Positions 1-6,366 of a stretch of DNA of 6,556 nucleotides are shown here, piece after piece. The notes below the pieces were generated by a model. It was not told the origin of the DNA. It ran no database searches and saw nothing but the letters and a program-made list of their open reading frames with translations. Source of the DNA: JBFJVZ01 sp041623895 (lineage in GTDB: Bacteria; Planctomycetota; Planctomycetia; Pirellulales; Pirellulaceae); the NCBI GenBank assembly GCA_041623895.1, contig JBFJVZ010000416.1:1-6556 (forward strand), read 5' to 3'. Each line of letters begins with the position of its first letter. The first letter of the stretch is position 1. A program made the translations under genes and the position numbers.

Positions 1-96
1 CCTGCGACTCCGTTCGCAGGGCATTTGCGGCTTTACCGTAAGACAGATACCTATTGTGGAAACTACCGGTTAGGGCCCCGCGAACGGAGTCGCAGG
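1..96. repeat. BIME-like inverted pair of REP-type palindromes
   Basis: The 17 bases at 1-17 (CCTGCGACTCCGTTCGC) are perfectly reverse-complementary to 80-96. Each arm is also a palindrome: 1-7 (CCTGCGA) pairs with 14-20 (TCGCAGG) around a 6-base loop, and the right arm folds the same way with one mismatch. Two inverted hairpins about 60 bases apart are the layout of REP/BIME elements in other bacteria, which RAYT transposases are thought to spread. No transposase is present here. The element starts at the window edge and may extend further left. The symmetry is seen directly; the REP assignment is inference. Confidence 0.65.
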
Positions 97-331
97 ACTA
101 CCACGTTCGCCACGACGAAAACGCTCGAACGCTCACGAGCGCCCAGCTTAGTAGCCCCGCAGTGGGCGCCACATTCACCACAATCGATCACGGAACAGGA
201 TTCACCATTTTGGCAAACGAATCCGATGGATCAGTCAACTTGATCCACCCTACATCACGAACTCGGATGGGAGCATTTCGCGACACACAAAAACTCGCTC
301 GCAGCAGCACTATCGCATTTTCAGAAATCTC
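97..331. other. Intergenic stretch without a convincing gene
   Basis: A plus-strand frame stays open from 42 to 335 with only a TTG start at 54. It runs straight through the palindromic element at 1-96 and its product matches no family I recognise, so I do not call it. The later part (about 160-335, including the residues TTIDHGTGFTILANESDG) reads fairly protein-like and could be a relic of a decayed gene. A short weak stem, CGCTCG at 122-127 with CGAGCG at 136-141, is the only other structure seen. Confidence 0.4.
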
Positions 332-383
332 GTAGGCCAGGACTTGTCCTGGCGCCTCATTGCCAGGACAAGTCCTGGCCTAC
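332..383. repeat. Perfect 22-bp inverted repeat (hairpin), possible REP-like element or terminator
   Basis: Bases 332-353 are exactly reverse-complementary to 362-383, with an 8-base loop (GCCTCATT). Each arm holds a nested palindrome, CCAGGAC-TT-GTCCTGG and its complement, so the element can form either one long hairpin or two small ones. It lies 30 bp beyond the stop codon of the minus-strand LarA-like gene and could stop or stabilise that transcript's 3' end, but no U-run follows the stem in either direction, so it is not a classical intrinsic terminator. The nested symmetry suggests a dispersed intergenic repeat; this needs genome-wide counting. Confidence 0.75.
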
Positions 384-413
384 AGATGATCCCACGTCAA
401 TGATAAAAATGCT

Positions 414-1679
414 CTAGATTTCAGCTTGCCAGAGTCCCAGCGCCGGATTTTGGATGAAATAAAACTCGCTGCCATCGACGTCGCGGTGCCAGCCATCGGT
501 CAACGAGCTGACATCGTATCGTTTCATCAAGTCGTCGATGTTTCCGGGGGTGTAGTTGACCGAGGCGATCTCTTCGGCAGACAGCTTGCCGGCAGCCCAG
601 ACAACTTCAAAGCGGTTTTCGTGCGAACCGTGCACGAGGTGCGCCGCGGCTGAGGGATTTGCCGCTAGATCTTCATTCTCTTCGACCAACCGCATGATCT
701 CCGCTTTGGTTTGATAACCGTACTTGCGAATCAAGCGATCGATTTCCTCGTCTTCACCAAACTCTTTCACGGCAGGTCCCAGAATCGTCAGCCGGCCACC
801 GTCCGCTACTGCCAGGCGAGTTCGATAAACCGCTTTGTTTCCCAACCACGTGCTTTTGAACTCTCGTGGGTCCAAGTAGGCCACAACGTGCCGGGGAGCC
901 CGATCCAGATGCGTGATATTGACTTCACGAGCCAACTCGGCTGCTTGAAAGAATGTGTCGTGGTCATCACCGATGTACAGGCCGCGTGTGTGCAGCGTCC
1001 CATCGGGCATTTGTTGGACAACGGTCAATGCGTACAACAAAGGCAGATCCTGACAAAAATTATCTTGGGCGTAGTTCAGTATCTGTCGCAGCGGTGTGTT
1101 GGCTCTTCCCACGGTCTGTTCGATCCCATACACGGCGCTCAAGAAATGGCTTTCGTTGATGCCGTCGGCTCCGCCCGTACCGATAAAGACGTTCTTGTTG
1201 TAGTTGGCCATCCCGATGACTTCGTGTGGAACGACTTGTCCAATCGAGAAGATCAAGTCGTGGCCGCCGTCGCGCAGCAGTTTGTTGACTTGCGCTTTCC
1301 AAGGCCGCTGATATAAACCGCTGGTGACCTCGGAAACGTACTCTGCTGGAACCGTACCCAACGTGACCACATCGTCGCGCCATCGGTGGGGACGAAACAA
1401 CTGCTGCGGCACACCCGGGAACATGTGCTCCAGTTGTTCCGCTTTCATCGGCGAATGCGTTCCCAAGGCGGGCATGATGTCGGCAACCGCATCGCCCAAT
1501 ATTTCGTGGCACAAGACCGTGATTTCACCCGCGCGGCTGAACAGACGCGTCGCATCCGGTGGCAATAACAATGCCTTTTTCGGAGTGCCCCGCTGCCGAA
1601 ACGTATCTTCCAGCGCCCCCCTCAAATCGGTCAACGTCAGCGAGGTCGATTTGGAGCCGTTAGCATAGAAGATTGTCAT
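414..1679 (-). CDS. LarA-like protein (lactate racemase domain, DUF2088 family)
   Basis: A predicted cytoplasmic, nickel-pincer-nucleotide-dependent racemase or epimerase of the LarA superfamily; the true substrate (lactate or another 2-hydroxy or sugar acid) is unknown. With the start at 1679 it has 421 residues, close to LarA's roughly 424. The N-terminal part has a DATR motif (42-45) like LarA's substrate/cofactor-loop D-x-T-R and an ALGTHSPM motif with His75, matching LarA His108. The segment VPHEVIGMANYNKNVFIGTG supplies His152 and Lys162, and His178 follows in NESH. The spacing H-x9-K-x15-H equals that of LarA His174/Lys184/His200, the cofactor-holding residues, so the site looks intact. 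No larB, larC or larE cofactor genes are present. It is divergent from the fabZ-like gene. The frame extends to an ATG at 1730 (17 more residues, MPGFRPES...); I prefer 1679 because the downstream sequence MTIFYANGS is where family members usually begin. Neither start has a good Shine-Dalgarno. Family is firm, substrate is open. Confidence 0.88.
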   Translation of the reverse strand: MTIFYANGSKSTSLTLTDLRGALEDTFRQRGTPKKALLLPPDATRLFSRAGEITVLCHEILGDAVADIMPALGTHSPMKAEQLEHMFPGVPQQLFRPHRWRDDVVTLGTVPAEYVSEVTSGLYQRPWKAQVNKLLRDGGHDLIFSIGQVVPHEVIGMANYNKNVFIGTGGADGINESHFLSAVYGIEQTVGRANTPLRQILNYAQDNFCQDLPLLYALTVVQQMPDGTLHTRGLYIGDDHDTFFQAAELAREVNITHLDRAPRHVVAYLDPREFKSTWLGNKAVYRTRLAVADGGRLTILGPAVKEFGEDEEIDRLIRKYGYQTKAEIMRLVEENEDLAANPSAAAHLVHGSHENRFEVVWAAGKLSAEEIASVNYTPGNIDDLMKRYDVSSLTDGWHRDVDGSEFYFIQNPALGLWQAEI

Positions 1680-1841
1680 GCGATCACGTTTGAATTCAAA
1701 GAACCAGGACTCCGGTCGAAAGCCCGGCATTCAGTCTTGATTGCCCACAGGGCCCTTTCTCGCATCATAACGGTTGTGCTACAGAACTGCCTACTGTGCC
1801 GGGGCTTGGCGCTAGTGCGGTCTTGGCGTCAGATGTCTGCC
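1680..1841. promoter_or_regulatory. Divergent intergenic region with the 5' ends of two genes
   Basis: This stretch separates the minus-strand LarA-like gene from the plus-strand fabZ-like gene, so promoters for both should lie here. I see no convincing sigma-70 pair; TTGATT at 1737-1742 has no good -10 at 16-18 bp. Both reading frames remain open into it (minus strand to 1730, plus strand from a TTG at 1737), but the extra residues do not resemble their protein families. Assignment is by gene arrangement only. Confidence 0.35.
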
Positions 1842-2291
1842 ATGAACAGGTCAGAAATCGAAAAAACGATTCCGCATCGGAAACCGATGTTGCTGCTGGA
1901 CGAAATCGTTTCGCAAGACGAGAAAACGATTGTTTGCCGAAAAACGTTTTCCGCGGACGATTTCTTCGTCCAGGGTCACTTTCCCAATTATCCGCTCGTG
2001 CCAGGCGTCATTCAGTGTGAATGTTGCCTACAAGCCGGGGCAATCCTGTTGGCCCAATACACTCCCAGTGATGACGATGTCGTGCCGGTCGCGACCCGTT
2101 TGGACTCGGTAAAATTCAAGCGGATGGTGCGGCCCGGGGATACGGTCGAAATCCACGTGAGCTTGGATGATCAGGTCAGCAGTGCCTACTTTTTGACCGG
2201 AAAAATGTTACTGGATGGGAAAGTCACCGCTCGATTGAATTTTGCCTGCAGCGTGACCAACCCGCGCAAAGCTGCAGGGGAAGCATCGTGA
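1842..2291 (+). CDS. FabZ-type 3-hydroxyacyl-ACP dehydratase
   Basis: A hot-dog-fold dehydratase predicted to remove water from 3-hydroxyacyl-ACP to give trans-2-enoyl-ACP in the cytoplasm. The 149-residue product has the FabZ start motif IPHRKPMLLLDEI (10-22) and the active-site block GHFPNYPLVPGVIQCECCLQ, with catalytic His46 and, 14 residues later, Glu60 in the place of FabZ's conserved Glu. TRLDSVKFKRMVRPGD (85-100) matches the FabZ strand-turn V-K-F-x-R-x-V-x-P-G-D. Length is typical (about 140-150). I chose ATG 1842 because MNRSEIEKTIPHR fits the family; ATG 1833 (adding MSA) is equally possible, and a TTG at 1737 is open but adds unlike sequence. No clear Shine-Dalgarno is seen. The stop TGA overlaps the start of the enoyl reductase gene by 4 bp. 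It may be a FabZ paralogue serving a special lipid rather than the housekeeping copy; the sequence cannot settle that. Confidence 0.9.
   Translation: MNRSEIEKTIPHRKPMLLLDEIVSQDEKTIVCRKTFSADDFFVQGHFPNYPLVPGVIQCECCLQAGAILLAQYTPSDDDVVPVATRLDSVKFKRMVRPGDTVEIHVSLDDQVSSAYFLTGKMLLDGKVTARLNFACSVTNPRKAAGEAS
2276..2283 (+). promoter_or_regulatory. Ribosome binding site for the FabI-type gene
   Basis: AGGGGAAG lies inside the end of the fabZ-like gene, 4 bases before the GTG at 2288. It is the clearest Shine-Dalgarno in the window and decides the GTG start, which overlaps the preceding TGA in a GTGA junction. This arrangement suggests translational coupling of the two genes. Confidence 0.65.
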
Positions 2292-3124
2292 GTGAATCGG
2301 CTGAACCTGTCGCAGATTTTTTGGGTCTCAGTGGCAAGACGATTCTGGTGATGGGTGTTGCCAACAAGAAAAGCGTCGCCTTTCATATCGCTCGTGTCAT
2401 CGAACAAGCCGGTGCCCACGTGATCTACACCGTTCGCAGCCAGTCACGTAAAGACAGTCTTGCCAAGCTATTGAAAGATCGTCAGGTTCTTGTTTGTGAC
2501 GTCCAGCAACAAGAACACATCGACACACTCGCCCGGCAGCTTGCGGAGAACGATATTACGCTCCACGGGTTGGTTCATTCGATCGCCTTCGCGGACTACC
2601 CCGAGGGAATCAAGCCGTTCCACGAGACCACGCGGGCGCAGTTTTTGCAGGCCGTTGACATTTCGGCTTACTCGCTGATCAACGTCTGCAATGCGTTGAA
2701 AGAGCGATTTGCCAGCGACGCATCGGTCGTCACGATCGGTATCAGTACCACCACCATGGCCAGCGAAAGTTACGGGTATATGGCTCCGATCAAAGCCGCT
2801 TTGCAGTCTTCGTTGGCGTTTCTTACCAAGTCATTCAGCCGCTTTAGCCAGGTGCGGTTCAACGCCGTAGCCGCCGGATTACTGAAGACCAGCGCTTCGG
2901 CGGGAATCCCAGGCTACGTCGACAGTTACTTGTTCGCGGAGAAAGTGATTCCCAGGGGAAGGGCGGTCAAAACCGAAGAAGTCGCCCATACCGCGGCGTT
3001 TCTGTTGAGCCCACGCAGCAGTGGAATCACCGCTCAGTCGATCGTGGTGGACGCGGGAATGGCGGTCAATTATTTCGACGCCGAAATCGTGGCCGCAGTT
3101 ACCTCAGCCGATGTTGATCGTTGA
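2288..3124 (+). CDS. FabI-type enoyl-ACP reductase (SDR superfamily)
   Basis: A short-chain dehydrogenase/reductase predicted to reduce trans-2-enoyl-ACP with NAD(P)H, the last step of each elongation cycle. The 278-residue product (FabI is about 260) has the FabI-style nucleotide motif LSGKTILVMGVANKKSVA (14-31), VHSIAFA (96-102, FabI VHSIGFA), Tyr162-x6-Lys169 as the catalytic pair, GLLKTSASAGI (197-207, FabI G-P-I-x-T-x-A-x-x-G-I), and a C-terminal AAFLLSPRSSGIT...VVDAG block (236-257). Start is GTG 2288, supported by AGGGGAAG just upstream. It overlaps the fabZ-like gene by 4 bp, so the pair is probably co-translated. Aligned without gaps to E. coli FabI, Tyr146 is Ile152 and Ser145 is Gly151, so two FabI active-site positions are changed while Tyr156/Lys163 remain. 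It could be a divergent FabI or an SDR acting on another enoyl or keto thioester; the N-terminal motif favours FabI. Confidence 0.85.
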   Translation: MSESAEPVADFLGLSGKTILVMGVANKKSVAFHIARVIEQAGAHVIYTVRSQSRKDSLAKLLKDRQVLVCDVQQQEHIDTLARQLAENDITLHGLVHSIAFADYPEGIKPFHETTRAQFLQAVDISAYSLINVCNALKERFASDASVVTIGISTTTMASESYGYMAPIKAALQSSLAFLTKSFSRFSQVRFNAVAAGLLKTSASAGIPGYVDSYLFAEKVIPRGRAVKTEEVAHTAAFLLSPRSSGITAQSIVVDAGMAVNYFDAEIVAAVTSADVDR

Positions 3125-3142
3125 AGCGGTATTTTTCGTCCT

Positions 3143-3178
3143 TTGGCCTCCCCATAAATCGAGATTAGATCGTATAAC
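3143..3178 (+). promoter_or_regulatory. Weak candidate promoter upstream of ilvE
   Basis: TTGGCC (3143-3148) lies 16 bp before TTAGAT (3165-3170), and TATAAC follows at 3173-3178. Neither pair is close to consensus, and the 82-bp gap is also short enough for read-through from the fabI-like gene. Offered only as the best candidate in this gap. Confidence 0.2.
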
Positions 3179-3206
3179 CACGTTAAAAGTGGGGTAAATT
3201 TCTACC

Positions 3207-4112
3207 ATGAGCACTCAAGCATCCCCCGCCCCCGACGCCACCTCGGACAAACCCATGGCACAACAGATCTACATCAACGGCGAATACTTCTCGCGGGACG
3301 AGGCCAAGGTCAGCGTGTTTGACCACGGTTTGCTGTATGGCGACGGGATCTTTGAAGGCCTGCGAATCTATAGCGGCAAAGTCTTTCGGCTACACGATCA
3401 CCTTGTTCGGCTTTGGGAATCGGCACGAGCAATCGCGCTGGAGATCCCCATCTCCATGGAGAAAATGACCGACGACATTAATCAGACGGTTGCCAAGAAC
3501 GGATTGCAGGATGGCTACATTCGACTGATCGTCACACGTGGGTCCGGAGCTCTGGGACTTGATCCGCATCGCTGCAGTGATCCCCAAGTCATCATCATTG
3601 CCGATACCATTTCGCTGTACCCCGAATCGTATTACAGCGAGGGTTTGGAGCTGGTAACGGCGTCGACGATCCGAAATCATCCAGCGGCGCTGAACCCTCG
3701 AATCAAATCGCTAAATTACTTGAACAACATCCTGGCCAAGATGGAGGGGCTCAAAGCGGGTTGCATCGAAGCCTTGATGCTGAATCACAAAGGCGAAGTC
3801 GCCGAGTGCACAGGCGACAACGTGTTCATCGTCAAACGCGGCCGTTTGATCACGCCTCCGGTTGACGCGGGGATCTTGGAAGGGATTACCCGTAAAGTGG
3901 TCTTGGAATTGGCACAGCAAGCAGGAATTGTTGCCGCCGAAGAAGCGATCACGCGACACGATATCTTTATCGCCGACGAATGTTTTTTGACCGGCAGCGC
4001 TGCCGAAGTCATACCCGCGGTCAAGCTGGACGGCCGCTGGATCGGCGACGGCAAACCGGGTCCGATCACCAAACAGTTGAACGCAGCCTTTCGCCAACTC
4101 GTGCGGCAATAA
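3207..4112 (+). CDS. ilvE: Branched-chain amino acid aminotransferase, short form
   Basis: A PLP fold-type IV aminotransferase predicted to interconvert Leu, Ile and Val with their 2-oxo acids using glutamate/2-oxoglutarate in the cytoplasm. The 301-residue product contains DHGLLYGDGIFEGLR (39-53), the family's N-terminal signature; NPRIKSLNYLNNILAK (163-178) with PLP lysine Lys167; the class-IV signature from Glu200 (ECTGDNVF) through LIT (214-216) to EGITR (225-229), matching the PROSITE pattern; and TGSAAEVIP (262-270), the PLP-phosphate/substrate loop. The N-terminal 16 residues (Ser/Pro/Ala/Asp-rich) precede the conserved MAQQIYINGEYF; I keep ATG 3207, which has GGGG at 3191-3194 upstream, but ATG 3255 is possible. 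It lies 82 bp after the fabI-like gene on the same strand and converges on the sulfatase gene. D-amino-acid aminotransferase or aminodeoxychorismate lyase are related alternatives, but the IKSLNYLNN motif favours IlvE. Confidence 0.92.
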   Translation: MSTQASPAPDATSDKPMAQQIYINGEYFSRDEAKVSVFDHGLLYGDGIFEGLRIYSGKVFRLHDHLVRLWESARAIALEIPISMEKMTDDINQTVAKNGLQDGYIRLIVTRGSGALGLDPHRCSDPQVIIIADTISLYPESYYSEGLELVTASTIRNHPAALNPRIKSLNYLNNILAKMEGLKAGCIEALMLNHKGEVAECTGDNVFIVKRGRLITPPVDAGILEGITRKVVLELAQQAGIVAAEEAITRHDIFIADECFLTGSAAEVIPAVKLDGRWIGDGKPGPITKQLNAAFRQLVRQ

Positions 4113-4275
4113 CTGCGAAAGACTCTTAAGTCGTCGTCCGCTGCTGATCGGGAAGGCCGGCGTCTTGCGCTTTGCTACAAAACGCGTCCCGTTTGCAATG
4201 ATTTTTTGGCGAAAGTGCGGGCGCCTGATTTCCCGCGAATCGCAGCCTCGCTCATTGCATCTGATTCTCAACAAG

Positions 4276-5778
4276 CTATCTGACGGCCGCCGCCGGAACA
4301 ATCAGTTTTTCCTGCCAGTAGAATCCGTCTGCTCGCTTTTCCAAGATGCGATGAGCACTACCGGGCGCCAGCGCCGCCTCCTTTTCGGGCAGCCAGCGAG
4401 ACAGCTCTTTGACCACCGATGCCAGCTGCGATCGATCTTTGCCCGCAGCCAGCAAATTGCGGAATTCGTTGGGGTCGTTGTCCCGATCATAAAGCTCTTC
4501 GCCTCCGTCCGCGTAGCGAATGTAACGCCAACGTGTGTCACAAACGGAATGGTTGCCAGCATTGTGAGTGCAGATGGCTGGCCGCTGGCGGCGCGCCAAA
4601 GGATCCTTAATCTGGGGCAGCAAGCTGATCCCCTCGACACCCGCTGGGTCTTTTAATCCGGCCAGCTGCGAAAGCGTCGGATACAAGTCCAACAATTCCG
4701 CGGGCTGCTCGCAGTTCACGCCGCTTGGAATGGTCGGCCCAGCAAAAATTAAGGGCACACGGGTGGAACGAGCCCACAAAGAATTCTTTCCCGAAATTGC
4801 CTTCTCGCCTAAGTGGTACCCATGGTCGCTCCACAAAACGACGATCGTGTTGTCGGCATAGGGCGAGTTTTCCAGAGCGTCGATCACGCGGCCGACCTGG
4901 CTATCGACGAAGCTGACACAGGCCAGGTAGGCCCGCACCAACGGCTTGAGTTGTTGATTTTGCTCTAGCCAACTCGTTCGCGGCTCAGGCAGGTCCCAGT
5001 GGATGTACCACGATGACTCGGGCGTATCATCCCGATCTCCTTTCAAGATCGGCGGCATGGTCAGAGATTCATTGGGATAGAGGTCAAACCACTGCTGCGT
5101 TGCATAACAGGGAACGTGCGGCAGAAAAAACCCGACCGACAAAAAGAATGGCTGATCGCTCGGCATCTTCTCGATTTCATCAACGGCCCACGAAGCGACC
5201 TTCCAGTCACCTTTGTCCTCGTCGCGATGAGGAAACGTACCCCAGTCCATCAGCGGATGATTGCCACCCGGCGTTGGCGGAATCAACTTTTGCTTTGGTT
5301 TTGCACCGACACCGGCACCTGGGCCCCAGACATCGCATTCCTGTTGGGCACCTTTGCGTCGTCCATATCCACCGTGATAGATCTTTCCGCCGATCAAAGT
5401 CCGGTACCCATGTTGGTGAAAATGTTGCGGAAGCGTCACGACATCTTCAAAACCGGGGACGTTGCGGAACCATGGCGCCAGCCCATAGACACCAGTCGTG
5501 GTCGGTCGCCGCCCCGTCATCAGCGATGTTCGGCTTGGATTGCACAACGGGGCCTGGCAATGTGCATTGGTAAAGGTCATGCCGCGCTGGGCGAGCCGTT
5601 TCATGACGGGCGTTTGCACATCGGGATGTCCCCCCAACGGTTCAACCCAATCGTTCAAGTCATCGATGGCGATCATCAAAATATTGGGGCGCTCAGCAGC
5701 CTGGCTGGCCGTAGAAAGCCCGACGACGACAAACCCAAACAAAAAACTCAGTAATCTTGAGGTGCGCATTTCAATCAT
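4276..5778 (-). CDS. Exported iduronate-2-sulfatase-type sulfatase (family S1)
   Basis: A formylglycine-dependent arylsulfatase-superfamily enzyme that should cleave sulfate esters from sulfated sugars or polysaccharides outside the cytoplasm. The product has 500 residues counting from ATG 5778. Residues 5-28 form a signal peptide (positive RTSR, hydrophobic LLSFLFGFVVVGL, then TASQAA cleavage region). Metal ligands Asp39/Asp40 lie in IAIDDLND; the activation motif CNPSR (79-83) gives Cys79 as the residue converted to formylglycine, followed by TSLMTGRRP. GGKIYH supplies Lys132 and His135, FLPHVP His221, and WSDHGYHLGE Asp318/His319, all matching the human iduronate-2-sulfatase pattern; Lys331 probably fills the last site. 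The C-terminal LYDRDNDPNEFRNL is typical of the family. All key residues are present. ATG 5769 (MRTSRLL) is an alternative start giving a cleaner signal peptide; GAG runs upstream of 5778 favour the longer form slightly. No matching formylglycine-generating enzyme is in the window. Substrate is not predictable. Confidence 0.93.
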   Translation of the reverse strand: MIEMRTSRLLSFLFGFVVVGLSTASQAAERPNILMIAIDDLNDWVEPLGGHPDVQTPVMKRLAQRGMTFTNAHCQAPLCNPSRTSLMTGRRPTTTGVYGLAPWFRNVPGFEDVVTLPQHFHQHGYRTLIGGKIYHGGYGRRKGAQQECDVWGPGAGVGAKPKQKLIPPTPGGNHPLMDWGTFPHRDEDKGDWKVASWAVDEIEKMPSDQPFFLSVGFFLPHVPCYATQQWFDLYPNESLTMPPILKGDRDDTPESSWYIHWDLPEPRTSWLEQNQQLKPLVRAYLACVSFVDSQVGRVIDALENSPYADNTIVVLWSDHGYHLGEKAISGKNSLWARSTRVPLIFAGPTIPSGVNCEQPAELLDLYPTLSQLAGLKDPAGVEGISLLPQIKDPLARRQRPAICTHNAGNHSVCDTRWRYIRYADGGEELYDRDNDPNEFRNLLAAGKDRSQLASVVKELSRWLPEKEAALAPGSAHRILEKRADGFYWQEKLIVPAAAVR

Positions 5779-6315
5779 CAACTCATCTCGATGGCGGGAA
5801 AAATCGTTCTCGGTCCCCGAGTGAACAAGTCTAAAGCATCGTCACCTGCTCTGCATTCGGGACGCACAGGTCGCTGGGTCCAATGCGAGTTTTTGACTGC
5901 CCCCCGGCAGCTTGGCACAGGCTGCGTGATGTCACACGGTCGATGCGGATTTCTGCTGGTCAACGGGACCGGTTCGCGATCGAAGCGTGTGATAAGCTTG
6001 GTCCTGTGTTGCCCCGCACGACTTGGAATCATTGAATCTGCCCGCACCGAATCGAATTCACCGCGATGTCGATAAGCAGGTGCCCAGGCGAACTTGACGC
6101 GAATCGGCGACTTCGATCCTGCTTGGCCTTTCTAGTATTTGCCTGTCGATAGCCATGTCCGGTAAAATCAGACTTCACTTGAATAATACCGAGTGGGTGG
6201 CGGCTTCACCGAGACAAGTCCGGTGACCCGTTATCCGCTTCACCTAGATAAGGCCCTGAGAGCGACCTTACATCCTCACTCTCGGGATAATTAATAAGTT
6301 CTGGCGTGTAAGAAA
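5779..6315. other. Gene-free intergenic region with small inverted and direct repeats
   Basis: No recognisable gene is seen. Open frames exist on both strands (plus 5791-6075, minus 5778-6047) but overlap each other, lack Shine-Dalgarno signals and have Arg/Pro/Ser-rich compositions resembling no family. The minus frame ends with a TGA overlapping the sulfatase ATG by one base, which is probably chance. Small structures are CTGCC/GGCAG (5897-5901, 5906-5910), TCACCG/CGGTGA (6206-6211, 6221-6226) and GCTTCACC repeated at 6203-6210 and 6237-6244 (first base differs in phase). The sulfatase promoter and any promoter for the four-helix gene should lie here; none is convincing. Confidence 0.5.
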
Positions 6316-6353
6316 TCGTACTCGTACTCAGGCGCAGCCGGTACTCGTACTCG
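6316..6353. repeat. Pair of 12-bp direct repeats upstream of the four-helix gene
   Basis: GTACTCGTACTC occurs at 6318-6329 and again at 6341-6352, separated by 11 bases (AGGCGCAGCCG). Each copy is itself two GTACTC units. The pair sits 14 bases before the ATG at 6367. Short repeats of this kind just ahead of four-helix-bundle genes may belong to the cassette that carries them, but this is inference from position. Confidence 0.7.
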
Positions 6354-6366
6354 AAATGGGGCACAA

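Noticed and set aside
54..335. Plus-strand open frame of 93 codons from a TTG
   Set aside because: It runs through the palindromic element, has no Shine-Dalgarno and matches no known family; at most a relic.
711..1316. 201-codon plus-strand open frame
   Set aside because: It is antisense to the conserved LarA-like coding sequence, which has clear family motifs; a shadow frame.
4200..4240. Possible bidirectional terminator between ilvE and the sulfatase gene
   Set aside because: The only stem (GCGGG 4217-4221 with CCCGC 4232-4236) is 5 bp and has no U-run directly after it on either strand; the T-run at 4202-4207 is not preceded by a good stem.
3711..4301. 196-codon minus-strand open frame
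   Set aside because: It is antisense to most of ilvE and overlaps the end of the sulfatase gene; no family resemblance.
5116..5754. 212-codon plus-strand open frame
   Set aside because: It lies wholly antisense to the sulfatase gene, whose catalytic motifs are intact.
5778..6047. 89-codon minus-strand frame whose stop overlaps the sulfatase start by one base
   Set aside because: The overlap hints at coupling, but the product is Arg/Pro-rich, has no recognisable domain and no Shine-Dalgarno.
6246..6290. TPP-riboswitch-like CTGAGA string
   Set aside because: CTGAGA occurs, but the partner ACCC...GAACCTGAT core is missing and no thiamine gene follows.
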